Shown: positions 18,361 to 25,511, counted from the stretch's first letter. The stretch is DNA of 33,757 nt from Flavobacteriales bacterium UBA5933 (GCA_002430925.1 DJDD01000086.1:1-33757), one strand, 5' to 3'. Program-made: numbers and translations. Notes: a model not told the origin generated them from the letters alone.

Positions 18361-18382
18361 GGGGAAGTAGCGGGGGAAGTTT
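18361..18382. repeat. Left inner 22-bp repeat, likely integrase arm site
   Basis: This block is identical over 22 bp to 25316-25337 and is itself two direct copies of (G)GGGGAAGT 12 bp apart, separated by AGC. It starts 61 bp inside the left att copy. Paired short direct repeats near both ends of an integrated element are typical of arm-type binding sites for a tyrosine recombinase. The role is inferred. Confidence 0.6.
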
Positions 18383-18463
18383 ATATAAAAAAATAGTTTT
18401 TTACACTTGTTATTTTACAAAAATAAAAGTTATAATTACTTTAGAAAAAATAAGAATCAATAA

Positions 18464-18476
18464 AACTAACTTAGTT
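18464..18476. promoter_or_regulatory. 13-bp palindrome upstream of the methylase gene
   Basis: AACTAA-c-TTAGTT is a perfect 6-bp inverted repeat about 55 bp before the methylase start. A site here could control the modification/restriction operon. No C-protein gene lies next to it. The rest of 18300-18531 is AT-rich with no gene. Confidence 0.3.
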
Positions 18477-18531
18477 TAGTAAATATTATTATTTTAGCAG
18501 ACAGAAGATTTAATGATAGAAAAGATATAAA

Positions 18532-19374
18532 ATGGCAAAAAACAATAAATTAGTGGTACCATTTTTAAAATGGGTTGGAGGTAAAAGACAAATTATGCCT
18601 TCTATTGTGGACTTATTGCCTAAAAATATTAAAGATTTAGAATATGTTGAACCCTTTATCGGAGGAGGTGCAGTTCTTTTTCACTTACAACCTAAAAATG
18701 CTATTATTAATGACTTTAATGTAGAATTAATTAATGTATATCAAGTCATTAAAAACAATCTTTTTGAATTAATTGAAGACTTAAGAATACATGAAAATAA
18801 TGCAGATTATTTCTATTATATAAGAGGTTTGGATAGAACTGAAGAATTTAATGATTTAACTTCTATTCAAAGGGCATCACGGGTTATTTTTTTAAATAAA
18901 ACTTGTTTTAATGGGCTTTATAGAGTTAATAATGCAGGAGAATTTAATGCTCCATTTGGGAGGTATAAGAATCCAAATATTGTAAATGAGCCGACATTAA
19001 AAGCTGTAAGTAAATATCTTAATTCAAATAATATAATTTTAAGAAGTGGAGATTATTCTGAAACTTTGGAATTAATTAATAAAGGTTCTTTCGTTTATTT
19101 AGATCCTCCTTATCACCCAATTTCAGAGAGTTCAAATTTTACTGGATATGTTCAGGGAGGCTGGGGAGCTTTGGATCAAATTAGGTTGAGAGAAACATGT
19201 GATCAATTAAATGCAAAAGGTATTAAATTTTTACTTTCTAATTCTTCTGCACCTTTAATAATTGAACAGTATAATAATTATAATATTACAACCGTAAAGG
19301 CTAATCGAGCAATTAATTCAAACGGTTCAAAACGAGGAGAAGTAGATGAAGTCTTAATAAGGAATTATGAGTAA
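18532..19374 (+). CDS. DNA adenine-N6 methyltransferase, Dam/M.DpnM-like (alpha class)
   Basis: The modification half of a type II system carried by the element. The 280-residue protein has the alpha-class order: motif X FLKWVGGKR (11-19), the SAM-binding motif I VEPFIGGGAVLF (39-50), NDFN (60-63), the Dam-family signature NKTCFNGLYR (122-131) followed by GEFNAPFGRYKNP, catalytic DPPY (191-194), and LSNS (235-238). All key residues are present. The signature is the one shared by GATC methylases, but enzymes of this family with other targets exist, so specificity is not settled. Its 3' end overlaps the endonuclease gene by 8 bp. Confidence 0.93.
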   Translation: MAKNNKLVVPFLKWVGGKRQIMPSIVDLLPKNIKDLEYVEPFIGGGAVLFHLQPKNAIINDFNVELINVYQVIKNNLFELIEDLRIHENNADYFYYIRGLDRTEEFNDLTSIQRASRVIFLNKTCFNGLYRVNNAGEFNAPFGRYKNPNIVNEPTLKAVSKYLNSNNIILRSGDYSETLELINKGSFVYLDPPYHPISESSNFTGYVQGGWGALDQIRLRETCDQLNAKGIKFLLSNSSAPLIIEQYNNYNITTVKANRAINSNGSKRGEVDEVLIRNYE

Positions 19375-20656
19375 CAAATCTAAAAATGATATAGCTTGGG
19401 AAAAAGTATTTGAAAAATATAAAATAACAAATAAGATTTTGGAGGATGGTCATGTAGTAATCTCATCAACTCATATAAATGAATTTAGAGAAGCAAGATT
19501 AATGACTAAATTTGACCATAAGTCTCAACTTCCAAAACTTTTCGTTGATAATAATCTATCTATCCTCCCCACTTCAAGAGGAGGTTATATAATAGGGTCT
19601 TTTGAAACATTTTGTGACTTTAATACAGATGATATAGAAGTTACCCCTATTGAATTTCCAACATTTTTAGAAAGTTTAGATTATAGAGATATAACGAGTG
19701 AAGCAACAGCTATAAACTGTGCTTTTGTTTCAAAAATTCTTCATGATTTTACAAATGAAGAAAATCTGTTACCAACAGTTAGTGGGCGAATGAGCTCTTC
19801 TTTCTTTAAATTTGATATTAATTCATCGAAGGGTTTATTTAAAGTAAATGTAGGAAATTCACAAGTAGAAATAGATGGAGGATACGAAGGTGATAGTTCT
19901 TTAAATCTAATTGAAGCTAAAAATTATATTTCGGACGATTTTCTTATTCGTCAACTTTATTACCCTTATAAACTTTGGAGTAGTAAAATAGAAAAACAAG
20001 TACGACCAATATTTCTAACCTATACAAACGGTATTTTTCATTTACGAGAATATGCTTTCACTAATATAAACCACTATAATTCAATTGTTTTAGTTAAACA
20101 CAAAAAATATGCAGTTCAAGAAGGAGCTTTGAATATTGAAACTATTCAAGAAATTTTAGAAAAAACTAAAACAGTCAAAGAACCTGAAATTCCTTTTCCA
20201 CAAGCAGACAGTTTTGAAAGAGTAATTAATCTTTGCGAACTTCTTAAACAAAAAGAATTTATAACTAAAGAAGAAATAACTCAAAACTATGATTTTGATG
20301 TAAGGCAAACAGATTATTACTCAAATGCAGGTAAATATTTAGGATTATTAGAAATAAAAAAAGACCCATTAAATAATCAAATAGGATGTTATTTAACTAA
20401 AAAAGGAAAACAAATATTTAGTACAAATTTGATTGAAAGACAAAAGGAATTTCTTAGTATTATTATTTCTCATTTAGTTTTTAAAGAAACATTAAAACTC
20501 TTTCTTGAAAATGGTGAAATGCCAAGTAAAAAAGATATCGTAGAAATAATGAAAATTTCAAAATTGCATAATATCAATTCAGATACAACGTATTTTAGAA
20601 GAGCATCAACTATATCTGGTTGGATAAATTGGATAATTAATCAAATAGGAGAATAG
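19367..20656 (+). CDS. Type II restriction endonuclease, PD-(D/E)XK fold
   Basis: A 429-residue protein translationally coupled to the methylase. I do not recognise a named isoschizomer family. The likely catalytic core is VEIDGGYEGDSSLNLIEAKN: Asp170, then Glu183-Ala-Lys185, a proper PD-(D/E)XK spacing, followed by a helix that begins DDFLIRQLYYPY. The C-terminal third (about 275-429) looks like a winged-helix or helix-turn-helix DNA-binding part (ITKEEITQNYDFDVRQTDYY, then GCYLTKKGKQIF). The pairing with a methylase and the catalytic motif support restriction activity; the target site is unknown. A different nuclease role, such as a non-specific defence nuclease, cannot be excluded. Confidence 0.8.
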   Translation: MSNKSKNDIAWEKVFEKYKITNKILEDGHVVISSTHINEFREARLMTKFDHKSQLPKLFVDNNLSILPTSRGGYIIGSFETFCDFNTDDIEVTPIEFPTFLESLDYRDITSEATAINCAFVSKILHDFTNEENLLPTVSGRMSSSFFKFDINSSKGLFKVNVGNSQVEIDGGYEGDSSLNLIEAKNYISDDFLIRQLYYPYKLWSSKIEKQVRPIFLTYTNGIFHLREYAFTNINHYNSIVLVKHKKYAVQEGALNIETIQEILEKTKTVKEPEIPFPQADSFERVINLCELLKQKEFITKEEITQNYDFDVRQTDYYSNAGKYLGLLEIKKDPLNNQIGCYLTKKGKQIFSTNLIERQKEFLSIIISHLVFKETLKLFLENGEMPSKKDIVEIMKISKLHNINSDTTYFRRASTISGWINWIINQIGE

Positions 20657-20987
20657 TTTGTAGTTCGTATTTATTAAATTCATACCATTTTTATGTATCT
20701 AAAACCAACTTAACTCTTTTCGATAAGTAATTTTATCGTTTAATATCTTAAAATCGTTTAACAATGCTTAAAATTGGTTTAGCAGATAAGGTTTTATTAA
20801 TAATAAATCTAAGATTATTTAGATTATAAGTTTTTATAAAATAAGAAAGCGGCAATTTAGTCAAAGTACTTACTTATCTTAAATTCCGCTCTCAATATTT
20901 TATTAATTAACCTTGTTATTTATTCAGATAATATCTTTTAATTATTCTCTATTTACATTAAATAGTTAATCTTAATATTATACTTAT
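20657..20987. other. Gene-free structured region, candidate replication origin or control region
   Basis: These 331 bp lie between the convergent endonuclease and replication-protein genes. They hold a hairpin CGATAA-gtaatt-TTATCG (20721-20738), direct repeats of ATCGTTTAA (20735-20743 and 20753-20761) and CTTAAAA (20747-20753 and 20767-20773), and a hairpin AATCTAA/TTAGATT (20806-20825). A bulged hairpin AGCGGcAATTTA/TAAATTCCGCT (20848-20890) follows. None is followed by a T tract like a terminator. The density of repeats beside a Rep-like gene suggests an origin, but this is inference. Confidence 0.4.
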
Positions 20988-21983
20988 TTAATTTAATACG
21001 TTATTATTATACTTAATATTACTCTTGTTATATAAACGACTTAATTTCTTTCTTACTTCTAATAGTAATTTTGCTTTTGGGTCTGATTCATTAGTAATAT
21101 TACTTCTGTATATATCTAAAAATTTATTCAACATTTTAGTCTTATTACTTGATTCAATTTCTTTATCAAAAAGGTTAATACTTTCTTGAATTCCATAATC
21201 TTTAATTCCTAAAAACGTAAAATGATTTACAAAATCTGAATAATTATTTATTTCCACATTTTCTTCTTTAGAGATTAAATCTACAAAATTTATAGCTTTA
21301 ATATTATTTTCGATTATTAAAGGAAGTTTATTCCAATTTGTTATTAGTTTTTCAATTGTATCAAAATTTCCTTTAAAATTAGTTCCTGAAACTTTATTAA
21401 CTCTTATCTCAAAACGAAGAAAATGAAATCTATCAAATACTTTTTGATGGTTCTCAGTCCAAATCTTATTTTTTTGCATTTCTAAAAACTTATCATAGAA
21501 TACTAACTCATAATTCTCGAATTTAAAGTATAAACTTGTTTCTCCTCTTATTATTCTTTTTGCGTTTCTATATTTTACAAAACAATCAGTAATATTTCTC
21601 ATCTCTGGTTTTAATGTTACAGTAAGACCGACTTCTAATTTAGTTACTTTTCCATTCAATAATGTTTCATAATCAATACTCAACTCTTCTGCTAATAATT
21701 TAATACAATCTACAAATTCATCAGCATTAAGGTCTCTTCTCGAATTTTCTTGAAAATACCATTTTTTAATACTTCCCGAAATATTTAATGATAACTTCTC
21801 CGTTTTTTCATTAGCTATTAAATGTAATTTTAGTGGGTATCGATTTTTATTAAATTTTTTATTATAGAATTTTCTAATGTATTTAGTCTTATGTGCAGGA
21901 AGTTTTTCATCCTCCACCTCTTGCCATAGTGAACTGTTATCTTTGGGGTTATAATCAGATAACATTGTTTTAAAATTATCTAT
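20988..21983 (-). CDS. Replication-initiator-like protein, filamentous-phage G2P (gene II) type
   Basis: About 331 residues from the ATG at 21983, which overlaps the upstream HTH gene by 8 nt; an ATG at 22013 would add 10 residues. The sequence follows the plan of gene II-type phage/plasmid replication proteins: SLNISGSIKKWYFQEN, a helix with DCIKLLAEELSIDYE, the strand KLEVGLTVTL, an aromatic-rich strand ETSLYFKFENYELVFYDK, and HFLRFEIRVNKVSG. I cannot point to a certain HUH metal motif or catalytic tyrosine, so rolling-circle activity is not shown by motif. It is the last gene of the int-xis-rep cluster and faces the structured region 20657-20987. Family assignment is from remembered pattern and needs a profile search. 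Confidence 0.6.
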   Translation of the reverse strand: MDNFKTMLSDYNPKDNSSLWQEVEDEKLPAHKTKYIRKFYNKKFNKNRYPLKLHLIANEKTEKLSLNISGSIKKWYFQENSRRDLNADEFVDCIKLLAEELSIDYETLLNGKVTKLEVGLTVTLKPEMRNITDCFVKYRNAKRIIRGETSLYFKFENYELVFYDKFLEMQKNKIWTENHQKVFDRFHFLRFEIRVNKVSGTNFKGNFDTIEKLITNWNKLPLIIENNIKAINFVDLISKEENVEINNYSDFVNHFTFLGIKDYGIQESINLFDKEIESSNKTKMLNKFLDIYRSNITNESDPKAKLLLEVRKKLSRLYNKSNIKYNNNVLN

Positions 21984-22287
21984 CATAGCGGTCTTTTTTA
22001 AGAAACTCTTCAAAATCTTTTCTTACAATCCATACAGTAGATTTAGGAGAAGATTGAGAGGTTTTTAAACCTCTCGCTCTCATTCTATCAATAGTTTTTT
22101 GACTAATTCCATATTCTGTTTCAATATCTACTTTTTTCAATAAATCGTCTTCTCCTTTTGTTTTTGAAGAAAGTTTAATTATTTCAATATTTCTTTTTCT
22201 TTCAAATTCTAATTTTCTTTCTGTTTGTATTAATTTTAGAAGAGTATTTTTTAATATACGACCTCTACTTTTTTCTTTAATTTTCAT
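21976..22287 (-). CDS. Excisionase-like helix-turn-helix protein
   Basis: A 103-residue basic protein. The first 50 residues are a charged helix, possibly a coiled coil. The C-terminal half is a MerR/excisionase-type HTH (about 51-98): DIETEYGISQKTIDRMRARG is the helix pair and WIVRKDFEEFLKK the closing strand and helix. In comparable elements such proteins bind beside att sites and set the direction of recombination, or act as regulators. It begins 3 nt after the integrase stop and overlaps the replication gene, so the three are surely co-transcribed. Confidence 0.75.
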   Translation of the reverse strand: MKIKEKSRGRILKNTLLKLIQTERKLEFERKRNIEIIKLSSKTKGEDDLLKKVDIETEYGISQKTIDRMRARGLKTSQSSPKSTVWIVRKDFEEFLKKDRYDR

Positions 22288-22290
22288 ATT

Positions 22291-23448
22291 TTAAAAATTT
22301 ACTTTGTTCATTACATTTGTTAGAATCTCTTCATCTGAGTTAACATATCTTTCCGTCATTCTAATATCCTTATGCCCCATTAATTTCATTATATAAAAGG
22401 GTTGTACACCATTTTTAGCTAACATAGAACCGAAAGAGTGTCTTGCTACGTGAAACGTTAATACCTTATCTATTTTAGCAATTTTAGCAATGGTTTTTAA
22501 ATCTCTATTAACTGGTGCATTTTCTTTACTATTAAACACGAAATCGTTAGTTTTTTTATCTTCTATTTTAAAATTGGCTAGAATTTTAAATGCCCAGTGA
22601 TTTAAAGGAATTTCAACTATACGTCTTGTTTTCTTCATTTCAAGGACTATCTTTTTATTATCAATAATATTTTCTTTTTTCAAATTAATTACATCTGAAT
22701 ATCGTAATCCAGTATAACAACTAAACAAGAAAAGGTTACGAGTTAACTCTAATCCTTTTGTATTATTCAATAATTTTAAATTAGCTTTTTCTATTCTCTC
22801 GATTTCTTTAGAAGTTAAAAAGACTGTTTTTGATTTTTCCTTCGGTTTAGGTATATGTTTACAAGGGTTTTCCTTGATAATTTTATCTACTACAAGTTTA
22901 TTTAATACTACAGAAAAATGTTTCCTTCTAGTAGCTATTCCACTATTTCCTATTTTTTTCTCAGTAGATAAATAGTAAAGAAAGTCTTCAATAAATCTTA
23001 TATTTATTTCCTCTAAACAAATATTTGTTTTATATTCTTTCAATTGCTTTCTGAATAATAAATAGTGATATTGAGTTCCTTCACTTAAAGTTGGAAATTT
23101 CTTTTTACAGAAGTCATCAAAAAAATAGAAGAAATCTTTCTTAGAAATATCTCCATCATACATTTCTTTTATTAATTCTGAGGTCATTGGTTTCCCAGAT
23201 AAGTCAATTGTTAAAAGAATATCATGTAATCTATTTTCTCCTTGCTTAAGTTTTTTCTTTAATATACTATTTCCTACCCCTTTTGGGCAATCTTTTTCAA
23301 AATCCCATTCAGATAATGGTAATTTTACTTTAGCAGGTAATTTTAAAGTTTTTTTATTAAAATATACTGAATAATTAATCAGATATCTACCTTTAGCATC
23401 GCCTTTTTCTTTTCTTAATTTAGTACTTACAGAGAATGAATTTTTCAT
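22291..23448 (-). CDS. Tyrosine site-specific recombinase (integrase)
   Basis: Catalyses insertion and excision of the element at the tRNA-Arg 3' end. The 385-residue protein has an arm-binding N-terminal domain (about 1-95, Bacteroidota integrase type), a core-binding SAM-like domain (about 103-200), and a catalytic domain with Arg249 (YTGLRYSD), a Lys near 272-273, His333 and Arg336 (HVARHSF), His359 (LMGHKD) and the nucleophile Tyr368 (ERYVNS). The complete active site suggests a working enzyme. It lies in the middle of the element rather than next to an att site, which is less usual. Confidence 0.94.
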   Translation of the reverse strand: MKNSFSVSTKLRKEKGDAKGRYLINYSVYFNKKTLKLPAKVKLPLSEWDFEKDCPKGVGNSILKKKLKQGENRLHDILLTIDLSGKPMTSELIKEMYDGDISKKDFFYFFDDFCKKKFPTLSEGTQYHYLLFRKQLKEYKTNICLEEINIRFIEDFLYYLSTEKKIGNSGIATRRKHFSVVLNKLVVDKIIKENPCKHIPKPKEKSKTVFLTSKEIERIEKANLKLLNNTKGLELTRNLFLFSCYTGLRYSDVINLKKENIIDNKKIVLEMKKTRRIVEIPLNHWAFKILANFKIEDKKTNDFVFNSKENAPVNRDLKTIAKIAKIDKVLTFHVARHSFGSMLAKNGVQPFYIMKLMGHKDIRMTERYVNSDEEILTNVMNKVNF

Positions 23449-23475
23449 TTTTTTACTTATTTGTTAAATTTTTAC

Positions 23476-23608
23476 AGGTTGTAACCTTTACTCCCTTTCT
23501 TATATAATACCCGCTAGACATAATTTTTGTTTGTCTAAACCTTATTTTTAACACTTTGTTAACAATTAAAAAATTTGTATGAAAAAAGCGAAAACTTTCG
23601 TAATCGCT
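23476..23608. promoter_or_regulatory. Inverted repeats upstream of the integrase operon
   Basis: The 217-bp gap between the secreted-protein gene and the integrase holds three inverted repeats: AGGTT-gt-AACCT (23476-23487), TAGACA/TGTCTA (23515-23537) and AGCGA/TCGCT (23587-23608), the last with CGAAA-ac-TTTCG inside it. They sit where integrase control would be expected. I find no clear TAnnTTTG box here. Confidence 0.35.
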
Positions 23609-23665
23609 TAATTATATGAATCTTAACCCTATTTTGTTATGCGTTAAATTTTAAACCTCGATAAT

Positions 23666-24307
23666 TCAATCATCAAAACAGTTATAGTAGTAATGCAGAA
23701 TATTAAAATTATCTTTTTTTTCAACATAAATACTACAACAAATATTATTATATTCAGATATAGTGTAAAATCCATTAGTAGTATCTATAAAATCATATTT
23801 ATATAATGATTTAAGTACTCTTTTTATATCTTTTATTGATAGTAAAGTTTTATAATGAGTATTATCTTTAATCGAATTGAGTTCATTTGGATTTGGTAAA
23901 AAATCTATCTCCTTGTATTTTTCTAAATTTTGAGTTTCATTACATTCCACATATATATTATATCCTCCTTCAATATTTGCATCATATAAAAATCCATTAC
24001 TATACTTAAATCTACCTGCTTGATATTCTTCTCCACAATCTTCACAATTTTCTGGAAGAGGAATAACTATTTTACCAAAAACTATTTTACCTTTTACAAC
24101 TTCATTAGGTCTATTTTTGTTTTTATGATAGCTATTTTTTTGATGAGAATAGGATTTAAAAGTTATATTATAATTATCTATAATTACATTATAATACCAA
24201 GCATTTAAACCTTGGTCGCAAAAAGTTTTTTTTCCAGAAAAAAATTGAGCATTTCCTTTAGTACAAAAAAGACATACGGTTAAAACTAAAAAATATAATT
24301 TTTGCAT
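23666..24307 (-). CDS. Secreted protein of unknown function, element cargo
   Basis: I take the ATG at 24307: it follows the upstream stop by 4 nt and begins a clear signal peptide (MQKLYFLVLTVCLF to GNAQ, about residue 20), whereas the longer frame would overlap the upstream gene and bury the signal. The 213-residue product is rich in Tyr, Asn and Lys and has several Cys, including a CEDCGEEYQAG segment and an ICC near the C-terminus. The middle (KGKIVFGKIVIPLP, then GRFKYSNGFLYD) looks like beta structure. I recognise no family. It is coupled to the membrane-protein gene upstream and is probably cargo; it could equally affect the host surface, phage entry or a competitor. Confidence 0.7.
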   Translation of the reverse strand: MQKLYFLVLTVCLFCTKGNAQFFSGKKTFCDQGLNAWYYNVIIDNYNITFKSYSHQKNSYHKNKNRPNEVVKGKIVFGKIVIPLPENCEDCGEEYQAGRFKYSNGFLYDANIEGGYNIYVECNETQNLEKYKEIDFLPNPNELNSIKDNTHYKTLLSIKDIKRVLKSLYKYDFIDTTNGFYTISEYNNICCSIYVEKKDNFNILHYYYNCFDD

Positions 24308-24311
24308 GCTA

Positions 24312-24665
24312 TCAAATATTTTTATAGTCTCCACTTAAATAATAATCTTTAATATTCTTACTAGGATTTCTCTCTAACCATTTTTTCATTTCAATATCGG
24401 GGTCTTTAGGATTTCTAACACTATTTTTCCAGTTTTCTTCTTCTATTATCCTTTCTTTTCTCTTTTCATCAGTCTCTCCAAGAAAATATAAAGCAATCAT
24501 ACATAAAACTGCATTTAAAAAAAATAAAGAAAATATAACCCATACTATTGAATTTCGTCCTCTTTGAATAGCCATTCTATAAACTATTACAGAAGGAATT
24601 ATTATTATTCCAATAATGAATAATAAAAGTAACAAGAATAATAAAACATAATATTTTTCGTACAT
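24312..24665 (-). CDS. Small two-helix membrane protein, element cargo
   Basis: A 117-residue protein with hydrophobic segments at about 6-29 and 42-62, then a charged C-terminal tail of about 55 residues (with ETDEKRKERIIEEENWKN). The tail is probably cytoplasmic if both helices span. I recognise no family. The downstream secreted protein starts 4 nt after its stop, so the two form a unit. Confidence 0.65.
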   Translation of the reverse strand: MYEKYYVLLFLLLLLFIIGIIIIPSVIVYRMAIQRGRNSIVWVIFSLFFLNAVLCMIALYFLGETDEKRKERIIEEENWKNSVRNPKDPDIEMKKWLERNPSKNIKDYYLSGDYKNI

Positions 24666-25059
24666 ATAATAACATTTTTTAATTTTACAAATACTAATTA
24701 GTTAATTTTTGACTTGATAGATATTTAAAAACATATCTATCATTATTTTAATAAGATAAATCTTGATTAATGAGGCTCTACAATCTATAAATACCTTTAG
24801 ATAAGAAGAATTACTACACTATTTTTTACATACGCATAATGCAACCAAAGAATATCAATAATAAATATTAATTTTTTTTCTCTTATATTCTTCTAATAAA
24901 ACATATTGATTATTAATCTCCACTTGAATTAATTTATTCTCTACAATTAGAGGAAAATTAGCCATAATATATATTTACAAATTTTTATTGAGCTAATATA
25001 GAAATTTGTTTAATATATGCGGTAAATTTTAAGCAGTATTTTTTCCAAATTTCCTAACT
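24666..25059. other. Mostly gene-free AT-rich stretch between cargo and regulator
   Basis: These 394 bp separate the minus-strand cargo pair from the plus-strand regulator, so promoters for both should lie here. I see GATAGATAT and ATATCTATC (24716-24742) as an inverted repeat and one short open frame at 24855-24965. I find no convincing TAnnTTTG promoter, terminator or RNA gene. Confidence 0.4.
24855..24965 (-). CDS. Possible 36-residue small protein
   Basis: An ATG-started frame, MANFPLIVENKLIQ onward to EEYKRKKINIYY, with balanced charged and hydrophobic composition. It is too short to judge. It could be a real small protein, a remnant, or chance in AT-rich DNA. Confidence 0.2.
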   Translation of the reverse strand: MANFPLIVENKLIQVEINNQYVLLEEYKRKKINIYY

Positions 25060-25293
25060 ATGGAAAATTTAGATAAAATTATAGACTCGAAAATAAAAGA
25101 GATTTCTAATAAGCTCAAAGAACTCAGAATATCAAAAGGTTATACTAGTTATGAAACATTTGCTTTTGAAAATGAATTAAACAGAGTACAATATTGGCGT
25201 ATAGAATCTGGGCATAATATTACCTTAAAAACTCTAATCAAAGTTTTAAAAATTCATGAAAAATCTTTGGAAGAATTTTTTAAAGATTTATAG
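25060..25293 (+). CDS. Small XRE-type HTH transcription regulator
   Basis: A 77-residue protein that is essentially a single Cro/C1-type HTH domain (about 14-73): ISNKLKELRISKGYTSYETF forms helices 1-2, ELNRVQYWRIESG the recognition helix region, and TLKTLIKVLKIHEKSLEEFF helices 4-5. It has no peptidase or ligand domain. It sits at the right end of the element, facing the att site, opposite to all minus-strand genes. It may repress integrase or cargo genes; its targets are not shown. Confidence 0.8.
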   Translation: MENLDKIIDSKIKEISNKLKELRISKGYTSYETFAFENELNRVQYWRIESGHNITLKTLIKVLKIHEKSLEEFFKDL

Positions 25294-25314
25294 TTTTTTT
25301 TGCTAAAAAAGTAC

Positions 25315-25379
25315 GGGGGAAGTAGCGGGGGAAGTTTTTACGTCCAATATTGTCCAATAAAGGAAAGTAAAGTCCAATA
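25315..25379. repeat. Right-end repeat cluster, likely recombination-protein binding sites
   Basis: The 22-bp block at 25316-25337 is identical to 18361-18382 and contains GGGGGAAGT twice (25315-25323 and 25327-25335). It is followed by three direct copies of GTCCAATA at 25342, 25352 and 25372, spaced 10 and 20 bp, which is one and two helical turns. The GTCCAATA set has no counterpart at the left end. Such asymmetric arms are usual for integrase and excisionase sites. The role is inferred. Confidence 0.6.
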
Positions 25380-25380
25380 A

Positions 25381-25403
25381 AAAACCCGCTAATAGCGGGT
25401 TTT
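25381..25403 (-). terminator. Element-borne terminator now serving tRNA-Arg
   Basis: A perfect 10-bp stem, AAAACCCGCT (25381-25390) with AGCGGGTTTT (25394-25403), has a 3-nt loop. On the minus strand a run of six T follows it. It lies 34 nt after the tRNA 3' end and inside the element. It could also stop the plus-strand regulator transcript. Confidence 0.75.
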
Positions 25404-25434
25404 AATAGAGTTTCCAAAATTTTATTCTTTTGGG

Positions 25435-25450
25435 TTGTGACCGAGACAGG
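25435..25450. repeat. Right attachment-site copy, in tRNA-Arg
   Basis: TTGTGACCGAGACAGG is the same 16 bp as at 18284-18299. Thirteen of the 16 bases are the 3' end of the tRNA gene. This side retains the complete tRNA. Confidence 0.85.
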
Positions 25451-25511
25451 ATTCAAACCTGTAACCTCTTGAGCCGTAATCAAGTGCGCTATTCAGTTGC
25501 GCCACTCGGCC
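25438..25511 (-). tRNA. tRNA-Arg, anticodon ACG
   Basis: A 74-nt cloverleaf on the minus strand. The acceptor GGCCGAG pairs with CTCGGTC (one G-T pair), discriminator A. The anticodon arm is CTTGA-TTACGGC-TCAAG, giving anticodon ACG (read as ICG, for CGU/CGC/CGA). The T arm is ACAGG-TTTGAAT-CCTGT, which carries the normal TTCGA-like loop as TTTGAAT. The CCA end is not encoded. The gene is intact, with the element joined at its 3' end. Confidence 0.95.

Larger units (their letters stand above)
18284..25450. mobile_element. Integrated element of about 7.15 kb in the 3' end of tRNA-Arg
   Basis: A 16-bp direct repeat (18284-18299 and 25435-25450) brackets the block, and the right copy is the 3' end of an intact tRNA-Arg gene. 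The block holds a tyrosine integrase, an excisionase-like HTH protein and a G2P-like replication protein in one minus-strand cluster. Cargo is a methylase/endonuclease pair on the left, and a membrane/secreted protein pair plus an XRE regulator on the right. Longer matching repeats lie 61-98 bp inside each end. There is no relaxase, coupling protein, conjugation, capsid or terminase gene, so it is a small integrative element or satellite rather than a complete conjugative element or phage. Confidence 0.85.

Noticed and set aside
24020..24208. Plus-strand frame of 62 codons
   Set aside because: Entirely antisense to the secreted-protein gene; its hydrophobic look reflects AT-rich composition.
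22291..25293. The element as a complete prophage or conjugative element
   Set aside because: No capsid, portal, terminase, relaxase, coupling protein or secretion gene is present between the att copies.
25315..25379. CRISPR-like array of short repeats
   Set aside because: Repeats are 8-9 bp with spacers of 2-12 bp and no cas genes are nearby; protein-binding sites fit better.
25280..25483. Minus-strand frame of 67 codons over the right end of the element
   Set aside because: It covers the repeat cluster, the terminator, the att site and part of the tRNA, so it is a by-product of those features.
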